Origin: Prevotella sp. UBA2456
Lineage (GTDB): Bacteria > Bacteroidota > Bacteroidia > Bacteroidales > Bacteroidaceae
Reading direction: 5' to 3'
Assembly: GCA_002342415.1 (NCBI GenBank)
Contig: DDPY01000054.1
Coordinates: 1 to 64,000, forward strand
DNA length: 64,000 bases
Part shown: positions 1 to 7,788 of the stretch, piece by piece
Layout: every line of letters starts with the position of its first letter
Position numbering within the stretch: the stretch's first letter is position 1
Notes under the pieces: model-generated
Databases searched by the model: none
What the model saw: the letters and a program-made list of their open reading frames with translations, nothing else
What the model was told of the DNA's origin: nothing
Translations under genes and position numbers: made by a program

Positions 1-65
1 AAATGCGTAAGGTGCTGATAGACAACTGATTCTTTCGTTTTTATGTAGGCATGTAGGCTTTATTG
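1..65. repeat. Partial TATGTAGGC repeat array at window edge
   Basis: Two 9-bp repeats (TATGTAGGC at 42-50 and CATGTAGGC overlapping at 50-58) lie next to a stretch beginning AATGCGT that resembles 53660-53722, the right arm of the array in front of the VirE-like gene. The orientation is the same. The rest of this copy would lie left of the window. Positions 66-194 hold no gene; they should contain the promoter of the kinase gene. Confidence 0.7.
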
Positions 66-194
66 TATTTAGCGCATAAAATTTATTGCTCACCACTTTA
101 TGATTGAATTTCTTGGGCAGAGTGACTATATGAAGGCATCTTATAGAACCGACTTTATAATATTTACCTCTTTCGTGCGTTATAATAATAAGGT

Positions 195-1337
195 ATGCAG
201 TGGACAGACAGAATCCGGCAGGTGAAGATTATCTTGGTGATGGCAGCGGTATTGATTGCCGTAGCCTCTTTGCTGGTATCCCATTTCCTGGTTCGCGACC
301 TCTCGAAAGAGGAGCGGAATAAGATGGAGGTGTGGGCACAGGCGCTGCGTACGTTGAATGAAGCCGACGAGACGACCGACCTGTCGTTGGTGTTGTCGGT
401 ATTAGCTGGCAACAATACGATACCTGTCATCGTGCTGAATGCCGAGGGCGGAATCGATGATTACCGGAATATCGAGGATACGCTGCAGATGGCCAGCTAT
501 GCCCGTCGGATGATCCGGGCGGGAGACACCATCTCTATAGGCAGCCAACTGGTATGCTACGACGAGTCTATTATGCTGAAGCGGCTGTCGGCTTGGCCTT
601 ATGTACAGCTCGGCATCGTTTTGATATTTGTGGTGATTGCTATCTTTGCCCTGTTGTCCTCGAAGCGGGCAGAGCAGAACAAGGTCTGGGTAGGTCTGTC
701 AAAGGAGACAGCCCACCAACTGGGTACTCCTGTATCGAGTCTGATGGCTTGGGTAGAGATGTTGAAGGAGCAGTATCCCGATGATGACCTGTTGCCCGAG
801 ATGGATAAGGATGTGAAGTGGCTGCAGCTTATAGCGGAGCGTTTTTCGAAAATCGGCTCCGTGCCCGAGCCCGTCGAGGCTTCCATGAACGAGGTGTTGA
901 CCCATGTGGTCGACTATATGGACCGTCGCACCAGCAGTCAGGTACGCATGGTATGCCATCTGCCCGACCATGAGGTGAAGGTTAAGATGAATGCATCGCT
1001 GTTCGAGTGGGTCATTGAGAATCTGTGTAAGAATGCGGTCGATGCGATGGAGGGTAAGGGCACCATCACGCTGACTCTCCGTGAAGAAAATGCTGCATCA
1101 CTGTCCTCACGTCCCTCGTCGCTGGTTGTTGTCGAGGTGCAGGATACGGGCAAGGGCATCCGCAAGAAGGACCTGAAGAATGTGTTTACCCCTGGCTTTA
1201 CCACTAAGAAACGCGGGTGGGGACTGGGTCTGTCGCTGGCTCGCCGCATCATCGAGGAATACCATCATGGGCGAATTTTTGTCAAGCAATCGGAGGTGGG
1301 CAAAGGGACGACATTCTGTGTAGAAATGAAAAAGTAG
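195..1337 (+). CDS. Membrane sensor histidine kinase
   Basis: Two-component sensor kinase of 380 aa. A membrane segment at about residues 10-32 and a second at about 136-156 enclose a small extracytoplasmic domain. The H-box (KETAHQLGTPVSSL, about 170-183) carries the phosphorylated His. The ATPase half follows: N-box ENLCKNAVDAM (about 275-285), G1 box DTGKGI (about 317) and G2 box GWGLGLSLARR (about 341). No HAMP domain is evident and the sensing domain matches nothing I recognise. There is no response regulator beside it, so partner and signal are unknown. The start is the first ATG of the frame, about 20 bases after an AT-rich stretch. Confidence 0.88.
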   Translation: MQWTDRIRQVKIILVMAAVLIAVASLLVSHFLVRDLSKEERNKMEVWAQALRTLNEADETTDLSLVLSVLAGNNTIPVIVLNAEGGIDDYRNIEDTLQMASYARRMIRAGDTISIGSQLVCYDESIMLKRLSAWPYVQLGIVLIFVVIAIFALLSSKRAEQNKVWVGLSKETAHQLGTPVSSLMAWVEMLKEQYPDDDLLPEMDKDVKWLQLIAERFSKIGSVPEPVEASMNEVLTHVVDYMDRRTSSQVRMVCHLPDHEVKVKMNASLFEWVIENLCKNAVDAMEGKGTITLTLREENAASLSSRPSSLVVVEVQDTGKGIRKKDLKNVFTPGFTTKKRGWGLGLSLARRIIEEYHHGRIFVKQSEVGKGTTFCVEMKK

Positions 1338-1345
1338 GTATTTTT

Positions 1346-1378
1346 TTTGGATATTTCCCCAAATCTTCGTACCTTTGC
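1346..1378 (+). promoter_or_regulatory. Promoter of yceD-rpmF-fabH-era
   Basis: TACCTTTGC at 1370-1378 matches the Bacteroidetes -7 element; TTTG at 1346-1349 lies 20 bases upstream as the -33 element. It sits between the kinase stop and yceD and would drive the four-gene operon. Confidence 0.8.
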
Positions 1379-1429
1379 AGCCAAATTGCGAGAATGGGTT
1401 ATCCTGTCCTTGCTATTGAAAGTGTAACT

Positions 1430-1957
1430 ATGTGTAGTTTAGAGTTGTATAAGATAGATCTGAAGGGGTTGACAGAAGCCGAGACTACTCGTGAGTTCGA
1501 CCTTGATGATGATTATTTTGCAGCTTTGGACGGTTCTCAATTGGAACATGGGGCATTGCATGTGTCGGTGTCTATACGCAAGATGACCGGCTTTTTTGAA
1601 CTCCAGTTCCATACCGAGGGCTCAGTCACCGTTAGCTGTGACCGTTGTTTGGATGACATGGATCAGCCCATCGAGGCGGACAACCATCTTTTGGTGAAAC
1701 TGGGCGACACATATTCCGACGATGATGATGACACTGTGACCATCGACGAGAACGAAGGAATACTCGACCTGTCATGGTTCATCTATGAGTTTGTGATGCT
1801 GGCCATACCCATCAAGCACGTTCATGCACCTGGAAAATGCAATAGTGCGATGACACGCAAGCTCGACGAGCTGAGTGGCGCTGTCCGAAGCGGCGAAGAG
1901 GAGGCAGAGGCAATAGACCCACGTTGGGAAAAGTTATTAAAGTTAAAAAGAGAATAG
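1430..1957 (+). CDS. yceD: YceD/DUF177 family protein
   Basis: A 175-aa protein of the YceD (DUF177) family. In many bacteria the family is encoded next to rpmF and is linked to 23S rRNA/50S accumulation; here too it lies directly before rpmF. The CDRC motif near residues 71-74 is the typical cysteine pair, and an acidic stretch (DDDDD) follows. I chose the ATG at 1430 (MCSLELYKI) because it lies about 50 bases after the -7 element and matches the usual N-terminus. An in-frame ATG at 1394 is possible. The longer open frame starting inside the kinase gene is excluded by the promoter. Confidence 0.85.
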   Translation: MCSLELYKIDLKGLTEAETTREFDLDDDYFAALDGSQLEHGALHVSVSIRKMTGFFELQFHTEGSVTVSCDRCLDDMDQPIEADNHLLVKLGDTYSDDDDDTVTIDENEGILDLSWFIYEFVMLAIPIKHVHAPGKCNSAMTRKLDELSGAVRSGEEEAEAIDPRWEKLLKLKRE

Positions 1958-1981
1958 TAAATAGTTAAATAGTAAATTATT

Positions 1982-2170
1982 ATGGCACATCCTAAAAGAA
2001 GACAATCGAACACTCGTACCGCTAAGCGTCGTACACATGACAAGGCAGTAGCTCCCACACTGGCAGTATGCCCCAACTGTGGTGCTTATCACATCTACCA
2101 CACCGTATGTCCCACATGCGGCTACTATCGTGGCAAGATTGCCATCGTTATGGACGAAGCAGCTGAGTAA
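1982..2170 (+). CDS. rpmF: 50S ribosomal protein L32
   Basis: A 62-aa L32 of the large ribosomal subunit. The basic N-terminus (MAHPKRRQSNTRTAKRR) and the two CxxC pairs (CPNC, CPTC) of a zinc-binding L32 are visible. It follows yceD after an AT-rich spacer, and its stop codon overlaps the fabH start (TAATG at 2168-2172), so the two are translationally coupled. The pairing of L32 with fatty acid synthesis is conserved in many bacteria. Confidence 0.97.
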   Translation: MAHPKRRQSNTRTAKRRTHDKAVAPTLAVCPNCGAYHIYHTVCPTCGYYRGKIAIVMDEAAE

Positions 2171-3180
2171 TGGGTAAAATCAAAGCGATAATCACCGGCA
2201 TTGGTGGCTACGTGCCCGACTATGTTCTGAACAACGAGGAACTGTCACGCATGGTAGACACCAATGACGAGTGGATTATGACACGTGTAGGCATCAAGGA
2301 GCGCCGCATCCTCACCGAGGAAGGCTTAGGCACCAGCTATATGGCTCGCAAGGCAGCCAAGTTGCTGATGCAGAAGACGGGTGTAGACCCCGACACCATC
2401 GATGCACTCATTGTCACCACCTCAACGGCTGATTATAAGTTCCCATCCACAGCCAGCATCGTGCTTGGCAAGCTTGGACTGAAAAACGCTTTTGCTTTCG
2501 ACTTCTGGGCAGCATGCTGTGGATTCATCTACACACTCGACGTGGCCTCCTCGATGATTGAGTCGGGACGCTACAAGAAGATTATCGTGATTGGAGCCGA
2601 CAAGATGTCGTCGGTGACCGACTATAAGGACCGCGCCACTTGTCCGCTGTTTGGCGATGGTGCCGGAGCGGTGCTGTTGGAGGCCACCGAGGAAGAGAAT
2701 GTCGGTCTGGTAGACTCCCACTTCCGCTCTGACGGTAAGGGACTTCCCTTCCTGCACGTCAAGGCAGGCGGCTCTGTGAGTCCTCCCAGCCACTTCACCG
2801 TAGACCACCGTCTGCACTACCTCTATCAAGAGGGGCGCACCGTGTTCCGCTATGCCGTCACCAGCATGAGCGATGACTGTGCACTGATAGCCGAGCGCAA
2901 CCATCTGGACAAGGACAACATCCAGTGGGTAGTGCCTCATCAGGCCAACATGCGCATCATCGAGGCCGTAGCCAAGCGCCTTGAGCTGAACATGGACCAG
3001 GTGATGGTCAACATCGATCACTACGGCAACACATCGGCAGCCACGATACCTTTGGCTCTTTGGGAATACGAGCAACAGTTAAAGAAGGGCGACAACATCA
3101 TCATGACCGCCTTCGGAGCCGGATTCGTCCATGGAGCATTGTATTACAAATGGGCTTACGACGGAAAGAAAGATGCATAA
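2170..3180 (+). CDS. fabH: 3-oxoacyl-ACP synthase III (KAS III)
   Basis: Starts fatty acid synthesis by condensing acetyl-CoA (or a branched acyl-CoA) with malonyl-ACP. At 336 aa the length is typical. The catalytic Cys is in FWAACCGF (about residue 117), the His in VVPHQANMRI (about 256) and the Asn in YGNTSAA (about 286). The start overlaps the rpmF stop and the end overlaps the era start (ATG at 3173), so it is coupled on both sides. Branched-chain primer use, common in Bacteroidetes, cannot be read from the sequence. Confidence 0.95.
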   Translation: MGKIKAIITGIGGYVPDYVLNNEELSRMVDTNDEWIMTRVGIKERRILTEEGLGTSYMARKAAKLLMQKTGVDPDTIDALIVTTSTADYKFPSTASIVLGKLGLKNAFAFDFWAACCGFIYTLDVASSMIESGRYKKIIVIGADKMSSVTDYKDRATCPLFGDGAGAVLLEATEEENVGLVDSHFRSDGKGLPFLHVKAGGSVSPPSHFTVDHRLHYLYQEGRTVFRYAVTSMSDDCALIAERNHLDKDNIQWVVPHQANMRIIEAVAKRLELNMDQVMVNIDHYGNTSAATIPLALWEYEQQLKKGDNIIMTAFGAGFVHGALYYKWAYDGKKDA

Positions 3181-4111
3181 GGCTGGATTCGTAAATATCG
3201 TTGGTAATCCCAATGTAGGAAAAAGTACGCTCATGAACCAGTTGGTTGGTGAGCGTATTTCTATAGCCACTTTCAAGGCTCAGACCACGCGTCACCGTAT
3301 CATGGGTATCGTCAATACCGACGATATGCAGATTGTCTTCTCCGACACTCCGGGCGTGCTGAAGCCCAACTACAAGCTCCAGGAGTCGATGCTGGCCTTC
3401 TCCGAGTCGGCATTGCAGGATGCCGATGTGCTGCTCTATGTCACCGATGTCGTAGAGAATCCTGAGAAGAACATGGACTTCCTGGAGAAAGTGCAGAAGA
3501 TGCAGATTCCCGTGCTGCTGCTCATCAACAAGATTGACGAGCTGGCTAGTGGAACTAGTAAGACTAGTGAAACTAGTAAAACTAGCCAGACCAGCCAGAG
3601 CAGCCAGAGCAGGCTGGGGGATATTGTCGAGAAGTGGCATGCGCTGCTGCCCAATGCCGAGATACTGCCCATCTCAGCCAAGAACAAGTTTGGCATTGAC
3701 ATGCTCCTGAAGCGCATTCAGGAGCTGTTGCCCGAGAGTCCGGCCTATTTCGACAAAGACCAGCTCACCGACAAGCCCGCCCGCTTCTTTGTCTCCGAGA
3801 TCATCCGCGAGAAGATTCTGCTCTACTACGACAAGGAGATACCTTATTCGGTCGAGGTGCGGGTAGAGCGCTTCAAGGAGACCGACCGGCATATCCATAT
3901 CAATGCCGTCATCTACGTGGAGCGCGACTCGCAGAAGGGTATCATCATCGGCCATCAGGGCATCGCGCTGAAGAAGGTTTCCACCGAGGCCCGCAAGGCA
4001 TTGGAGAAATTCTTCGATAAGCCTATCTTCCTTGAGACCTTTGTCAAGGTCGACAAAGACTGGCGTTCCAGTCAGCGCGAGCTCGATGCCTTCGGCTACA
4101 ACCCCGATTGA
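3173..4111 (+). CDS. era: GTPase Era with a low-complexity insert
   Basis: Essential GTPase that binds the 3' end of 16S rRNA during 30S maturation. At 312 aa it shows G1 GNPNVGKST, G3 DTPG, G4 NKID and a C-terminal KH domain (GHQGIALKKVSTEARK). The ATG at 3173 is used because it overlaps the fabH stop and begins right before the G domain. Unusual: just after G4 (about residues 124-147) there is a Ser/Thr/Lys/Gln-rich insert built from ACTAGT-containing tandem DNA repeats, in a loop where Era proteins normally have only a short linker. Confidence 0.95.
   Translation: MHKAGFVNIVGNPNVGKSTLMNQLVGERISIATFKAQTTRHRIMGIVNTDDMQIVFSDTPGVLKPNYKLQESMLAFSESALQDADVLLYVTDVVENPEKNMDFLEKVQKMQIPVLLLINKIDELASGTSKTSETSKTSQTSQSSQSRLGDIVEKWHALLPNAEILPISAKNKFGIDMLLKRIQELLPESPAYFDKDQLTDKPARFFVSEIIREKILLYYDKEIPYSVEVRVERFKETDRHIHINAVIYVERDSQKGIIIGHQGIALKKVSTEARKALEKFFDKPIFLETFVKVDKDWRSSQRELDAFGYNPD
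3545..3613 (+). repeat. In-frame tandem repeat within era
   Basis: Degenerate 12-bp units (ACTAGTAAAACT-like, then CAGACCAGCCAG-like) encode a TSKTSETSKTSQ-type stretch. The reading frame is kept. See the Era entry. Confidence 0.85.
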
Positions 4112-4193
4112 AGCTGGTGTGAAAAAACTGGGCACACCGTAAAAGTTGCGCCTCGTTAGAAGTCCCCTTTTTATTGGATTTATGGCTTTGGGC

Positions 4194-4225
4194 TTTGCGG
4201 TCTGCAAAAAAATACGTACCTTTGC
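4194..4225 (+). promoter_or_regulatory. Promoter of der
   Basis: TTTG at 4194-4197 and TACCTTTGC at 4217-4225, spaced 19 bases, lie 17 bases before the der ATG. This also argues against earlier in-frame start codons. Confidence 0.8.
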
Positions 4226-4242
4226 ACGCAAAACAGATAATT

Positions 4243-5556
4243 ATGGGAAACTTAGTAGCGATAGTCGGACGCCCCAATGTGGGAAAATCAACCTTGTTTA
4301 ACCGATTGACCAACAGTCGTCGTGCCATTGTCAGTGACGAGGCCGGCACCACACGCGACCGCCAGTATGGCAAGTGCGAATGGTGTGGCCGCGAATTCTC
4401 AGTGGTGGACACGGGCGGTTGGGTGGTCAACTCTGACGATGTCTTCGAGGAGGAGATTCGCAAGCAGGTGATTGTAGCCACGGAAGAGGCAGACCTGGTG
4501 CTGTTTCTTGTGGATGTGAAAAACGGACTGACTGATCTGGATGAGGATGTGGCACGTATCCTTCGCCAGTCTAAACTGCCCGTCGTGCTGGTGGCGAACA
4601 AGGCTGATGACGGCAAGGACCTCTATGGGCAGTACGAGTTTTACAAGCTTGGTCTTGGTGATCCCTTCTGTATCAGTGCTGCCACAGGTTCAGGTACGGG
4701 CGACCTGCTCGACTTCGTGCTGACGAAGCTTCCCGTAACTTCGGGCGACGACTTGGAGGACAATGTGCCGAGGTTTGCTGTGGTAGGCCGTCCTAATGTC
4801 GGAAAGTCGAGCATCATCAATGCCTTTATCGGTGAGGACCGCCATATTGTCACCGATATTGCGGGCACGACGCGCGACAGCATCTATACGAAATATGACA
4901 AGTTCGGCTTCGACTTCTATCTGGTCGACACGGCTGGTATTCGCCGCAAGAACAAGGTGACGGAGGACTTGGAGTTCTACTCCGTGATGCGCTCCATACG
5001 GGCCATTGAGAACAGCGATGTGTGCATCCTGATGATTGATGCTACACGTGGTATCGAGGCTCAGGACATGAACATCTTCCAGCTTATCCAGAAGAACAAC
5101 AAGTCGCTCGTGGTCGTAGTGAACAAGTGGGACTTGGTGGAGGACAAGTCGCAGATAGCTATCAAGACTTTCGAGACGGCTATCCGTCAGCGCATGGCTC
5201 CTTTTGTCGACTTCCCCATTATCTTTGCCTCGGCCATCACCAAGCAGCGTATCTTCCGTGTGCTTGAGACGGCTAAGCAGGTCTACCTGAACCGTACTAT
5301 CAAGATAGGAACATCGAAACTGAACGAGGTGATGCTTCCCATCATTGAGCAGACACCGCCTCCCTCTATCAAGGGTAAGTATATCAAGATTAAATATGTA
5401 TCACAGGTGCCAGACACCCAGATACCCACCTTCATCTTCTATGCTAATCTTCCGCAGTATGTCAAAGAGGCCTACCGTCGCTTCTTGGAGAACAAGCTGC
5501 GCGAGAACTGGACACTGACAGGTACGCCTATCAATGTGTTTGTCCGGCAGAAATAA
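4243..5556 (+). CDS. der: Ribosome biogenesis GTPase Der (EngA)
   Basis: Essential double GTPase for 50S subunit assembly, 437 aa. Two G domains in tandem are clear: GRPNVGKST (about residue 9) with DTGG, and GRPNVGKSS (about residue 181) with DTAG and NKWD, followed by the KH-like C-terminal domain. The start at 4243 follows the promoter closely. It lies right after era, so two ribosome-assembly GTPases are adjacent but separately promoted. The small lipoprotein gene follows after 24 bases and may be cotranscribed. Confidence 0.96.
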   Translation: MGNLVAIVGRPNVGKSTLFNRLTNSRRAIVSDEAGTTRDRQYGKCEWCGREFSVVDTGGWVVNSDDVFEEEIRKQVIVATEEADLVLFLVDVKNGLTDLDEDVARILRQSKLPVVLVANKADDGKDLYGQYEFYKLGLGDPFCISAATGSGTGDLLDFVLTKLPVTSGDDLEDNVPRFAVVGRPNVGKSSIINAFIGEDRHIVTDIAGTTRDSIYTKYDKFGFDFYLVDTAGIRRKNKVTEDLEFYSVMRSIRAIENSDVCILMIDATRGIEAQDMNIFQLIQKNNKSLVVVVNKWDLVEDKSQIAIKTFETAIRQRMAPFVDFPIIFASAITKQRIFRVLETAKQVYLNRTIKIGTSKLNEVMLPIIEQTPPPSIKGKYIKIKYVSQVPDTQIPTFIFYANLPQYVKEAYRRFLENKLRENWTLTGTPINVFVRQK

Positions 5557-5580
5557 TCATAGGTACAGGATGGGGAACAG

Positions 5581-5988
5581 ATGAGAGGATTCAGACTAAT
5601 ATGGATGTGTGCGGCCCTGCTGATGCTGTCGGGATGCAGTAAGCGACCCGAACAGGAGGCAGCCTTGGAGGCACAACGCTACTATAGCTACTTGGCAGAG
5701 GGCGATGCCGTGCGGTTTCTGCAAGGCAAGGCTGGTATCAACCAACAGGATGCTGCTTACAGTGAACAGCTGCTATTGGCTGTCCGCCAGCATCAGGATG
5801 AGATAAAAGAAAAACATGGAGGCCTGCGCGAAGTGCAGGTCTCCAATAATACCAACCCGGTCATCGACACCCTACAGTCTGTTGTCTCGGTCGACGCTTT
5901 CCTGCTGCTCTGCTATGGTGATTCCACTCAGGAGGAAATCGTGGTTCCGATGGTTCTGACTGCCGAGGGCCGTTGGCAGATGAAATAG
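5581..5988 (+). CDS. Small predicted lipoprotein
   Basis: A 135-aa protein with a lipoprotein signal peptide (lipobox LSGC, Cys at about 20), so probably anchored in the periplasm or outer membrane. The remainder resembles small NTF2-like/DUF4878-type lipoproteins of Bacteroidetes, but I recognise no catalytic residues. It follows der closely and converges on asnB, whose stop is 15 bases away. Confidence 0.7.
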   Translation: MRGFRLIWMCAALLMLSGCSKRPEQEAALEAQRYYSYLAEGDAVRFLQGKAGINQQDAAYSEQLLLAVRQHQDEIKEKHGGLREVQVSNNTNPVIDTLQSVVSVDAFLLLCYGDSTQEEIVVPMVLTAEGRWQMK

Positions 5989-6002
5989 TGCTGTCGGCGC
6001 GG

Positions 6003-7742
6003 TCAATAGGCTTGCTCGTGTACACCTTTTACAGCACGGCCAGAGGGGTCGTTCATATTCTTGAAGGCGGCATCCCATTCGAGGGCAATGGCTGTCGAGC
6101 AGGCCACACTGGCCTCTGAGGGCACACTGCGAGCGGCGGAGTCAGAAGGAAAATGCTCGGCAAAGATAGAGCGATAGTAATACTCTTCCTTGTTCTTTGG
6201 CGGATTGATGGGGAATCGCTCGGCAGCATGTGCCATCTGTTCGTCGGAAACCGCAGCCGCCGTTACGGCTTTCAGTGTATCAATCCAATTGTAGCCGACA
6301 CCATCGGAGAACTGTTCTTTCTGCCGCCAGGCTACGGCCTCGGGCAGCATGTCGGCAAAGGCTTCGCGGACTATCTTCTTCTCTATCGTCTGGCCGGGAC
6401 ACATCTTCGCCTCGGGATTGGTACGCATGGCTACATCGAGAAACTCCTTGTCGAGGAAAGGCACGCGCCCTTCGACACCCCATGCCGACAGGCTCTTGTT
6501 GGCGCGCAGGCAGTCGTAGAGGTGCAGCTTGGAGAGTTTGCGGACGGTCTCTTCGTGGAAGTCACGGGCCGACGGTGCCTTGTGGAAATAGAGATAACCA
6601 CCGAATATCTCGTCGGCACCCTCGCCCGAGAGCACCATCTTGATGCCCATCGACTTGATGACGCGGGCCAGCAGGTACATCGGCGTGGAGGCGCGGACGG
6701 TGGTGACATCATAGGTCTCGATATAATAGATGACATCGCGGATGGCATCGAGTCCTTCTTGGATGGTATAGTTGATTTCGTGGTGAACGGTGCCGATATG
6801 GTCGGCCACGAGACGGGCTTTGGCCAAGTCGGGAGCACCCTTCAGACCCACGGCGAAGGAGTGCAGACGGGGCCAGTAGGCTTTGGTCTGCGAGTTGTCC
6901 TCGATGCGCATCTCACTATATTTCTCGGCGATAGCTGAAATCACAGAGGAGTCGAGCCCCCCCGACAGCAGCACACCATAGGGAACGTCTGACATCAACT
7001 GGCGGCGTACAGCCAACTCAAGGGCATCGTGGATGGCTGAGACGCTGGCGGGGTTGTCCTTCACTGCATCATACTGCATCCAGTCGCGATGATAGTAAGG
7101 GGTAAGAGAATAGTCTTGCAAGTTATTTCTCTCACCTCTCATCTCTCTCCACTCACCACTGTAAAGGTAGTGGCCGGGGAGGAAGGGCTCATAACGCTCG
7201 CACTGGCCTTCGAGGGCTTTCAGTTCGGAGGCGACATAGATGGTGCCGTCAGAGTCGTATCCGATATAGAGGGGTATGACACCGATGGGGTCGCGGGCAA
7301 TCAGGAACTCGTTGCGTTCTTCGTCGTAGAGCACAAAAGCAAAGATGCCGCTGAGTTGCTCTAGCATAGAGGTGAGTGGTGAGTGGTGAGAGGTGAGAGA
7401 ATAGTTCTGTCTCCACTCTTTCCATAACGCCAGGATGACCTCGCAGTCGCTGCCCGTCTGGAAGTCGTACTGCCCGGCAAAGCGGCGGCGGATTTCCTGA
7501 TGGTTATAGATTTCTCCATTGACCGCCAGCACTTGCTTGCGGTCGGGCGAATACAACGGCTGACCGCCACTTTCGGGGTCGACAATGCTCAGACGCTCGT
7601 GGGCGAGGATGGCCGAGCCGCCACAATAGATACCACTCCAGTCTGGTCCGCGATGACGGATCTTCTGACTCATCTTCAATGCTTTCTGGCGCAGAGCCTG
7701 TGTCTGCTCCTTGACGTTTAGGATTGCTACTATTCCACACAT
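6003..7742 (-). CDS. asnB: Asparagine synthase B with two in-frame repeat inserts
   Basis: Makes asparagine from aspartate, ATP and glutamine. The N-terminal class II amidotransferase begins MCGIVAI with the nucleophile Cys2, and the synthetase domain has the pyrophosphate loop SGGLDSS (about residue 263). At 579 aa it is slightly longer than the ~554 of E. coli AsnB. The excess is two segments: about 110-125 (SLTSHHSPLTS) and about 194-216 (MRGERNN...YSLTPYYHRD), encoded by GAGGTGAG-type repeats. It is the last gene of a minus-strand run pyrG-purF-asnB, separated from purF by an AT-rich repeat spacer. Confidence 0.95.
   Translation of the reverse strand: MCGIVAILNVKEQTQALRQKALKMSQKIRHRGPDWSGIYCGGSAILAHERLSIVDPESGGQPLYSPDRKQVLAVNGEIYNHQEIRRRFAGQYDFQTGSDCEVILALWKEWRQNYSLTSHHSPLTSMLEQLSGIFAFVLYDEERNEFLIARDPIGVIPLYIGYDSDGTIYVASELKALEGQCERYEPFLPGHYLYSGEWREMRGERNNLQDYSLTPYYHRDWMQYDAVKDNPASVSAIHDALELAVRRQLMSDVPYGVLLSGGLDSSVISAIAEKYSEMRIEDNSQTKAYWPRLHSFAVGLKGAPDLAKARLVADHIGTVHHEINYTIQEGLDAIRDVIYYIETYDVTTVRASTPMYLLARVIKSMGIKMVLSGEGADEIFGGYLYFHKAPSARDFHEETVRKLSKLHLYDCLRANKSLSAWGVEGRVPFLDKEFLDVAMRTNPEAKMCPGQTIEKKIVREAFADMLPEAVAWRQKEQFSDGVGYNWIDTLKAVTAAAVSDEQMAHAAERFPINPPKNKEEYYYRSIFAEHFPSDSAARSVPSEASVACSTAIALEWDAAFKNMNDPSGRAVKGVHEQAY
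7096..7160 (-). repeat. GAGGTGAG-family repeat inside asnB (3' copy)
   Basis: GGGGTAAGAGAATAGTCTTG followed by the inverted arm TTTCTCTCACCTCTC. It resembles the pyrG copy at 10890-10980 and keeps the asnB frame. Confidence 0.75.
7367..7403 (-). repeat. GAGGTGAG-family repeat inside asnB (5' copy)
   Basis: Tandem AGGTGAGTGGTGAG units on the plus strand, read in the gene as SLTSHHSPLTS. Same family as the copies in pyrG and the 60.7-62.0 kb gene. Confidence 0.8.
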
Positions 7743-7788
7743 AATATTATTTACTATTTGACGATTTACGATTTACTGTTGGGAAATT
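7743..7788. repeat. AAATAGTAAATCG-type spacer between purF and asnB
   Basis: AT-rich spacer made of TTTACTATTTGACGATTTAC-like units. The same units fill the gaps around 1958, 9601, 27742, 29217, 30215, 60634 and 62003. Confidence 0.75.

Noticed and set aside
1217..1429. Upstream start of yceD inside the kinase gene
   Set aside because: A -7/-33 promoter lies at 1346-1378 and the family N-terminus matches the ATG at 1430.
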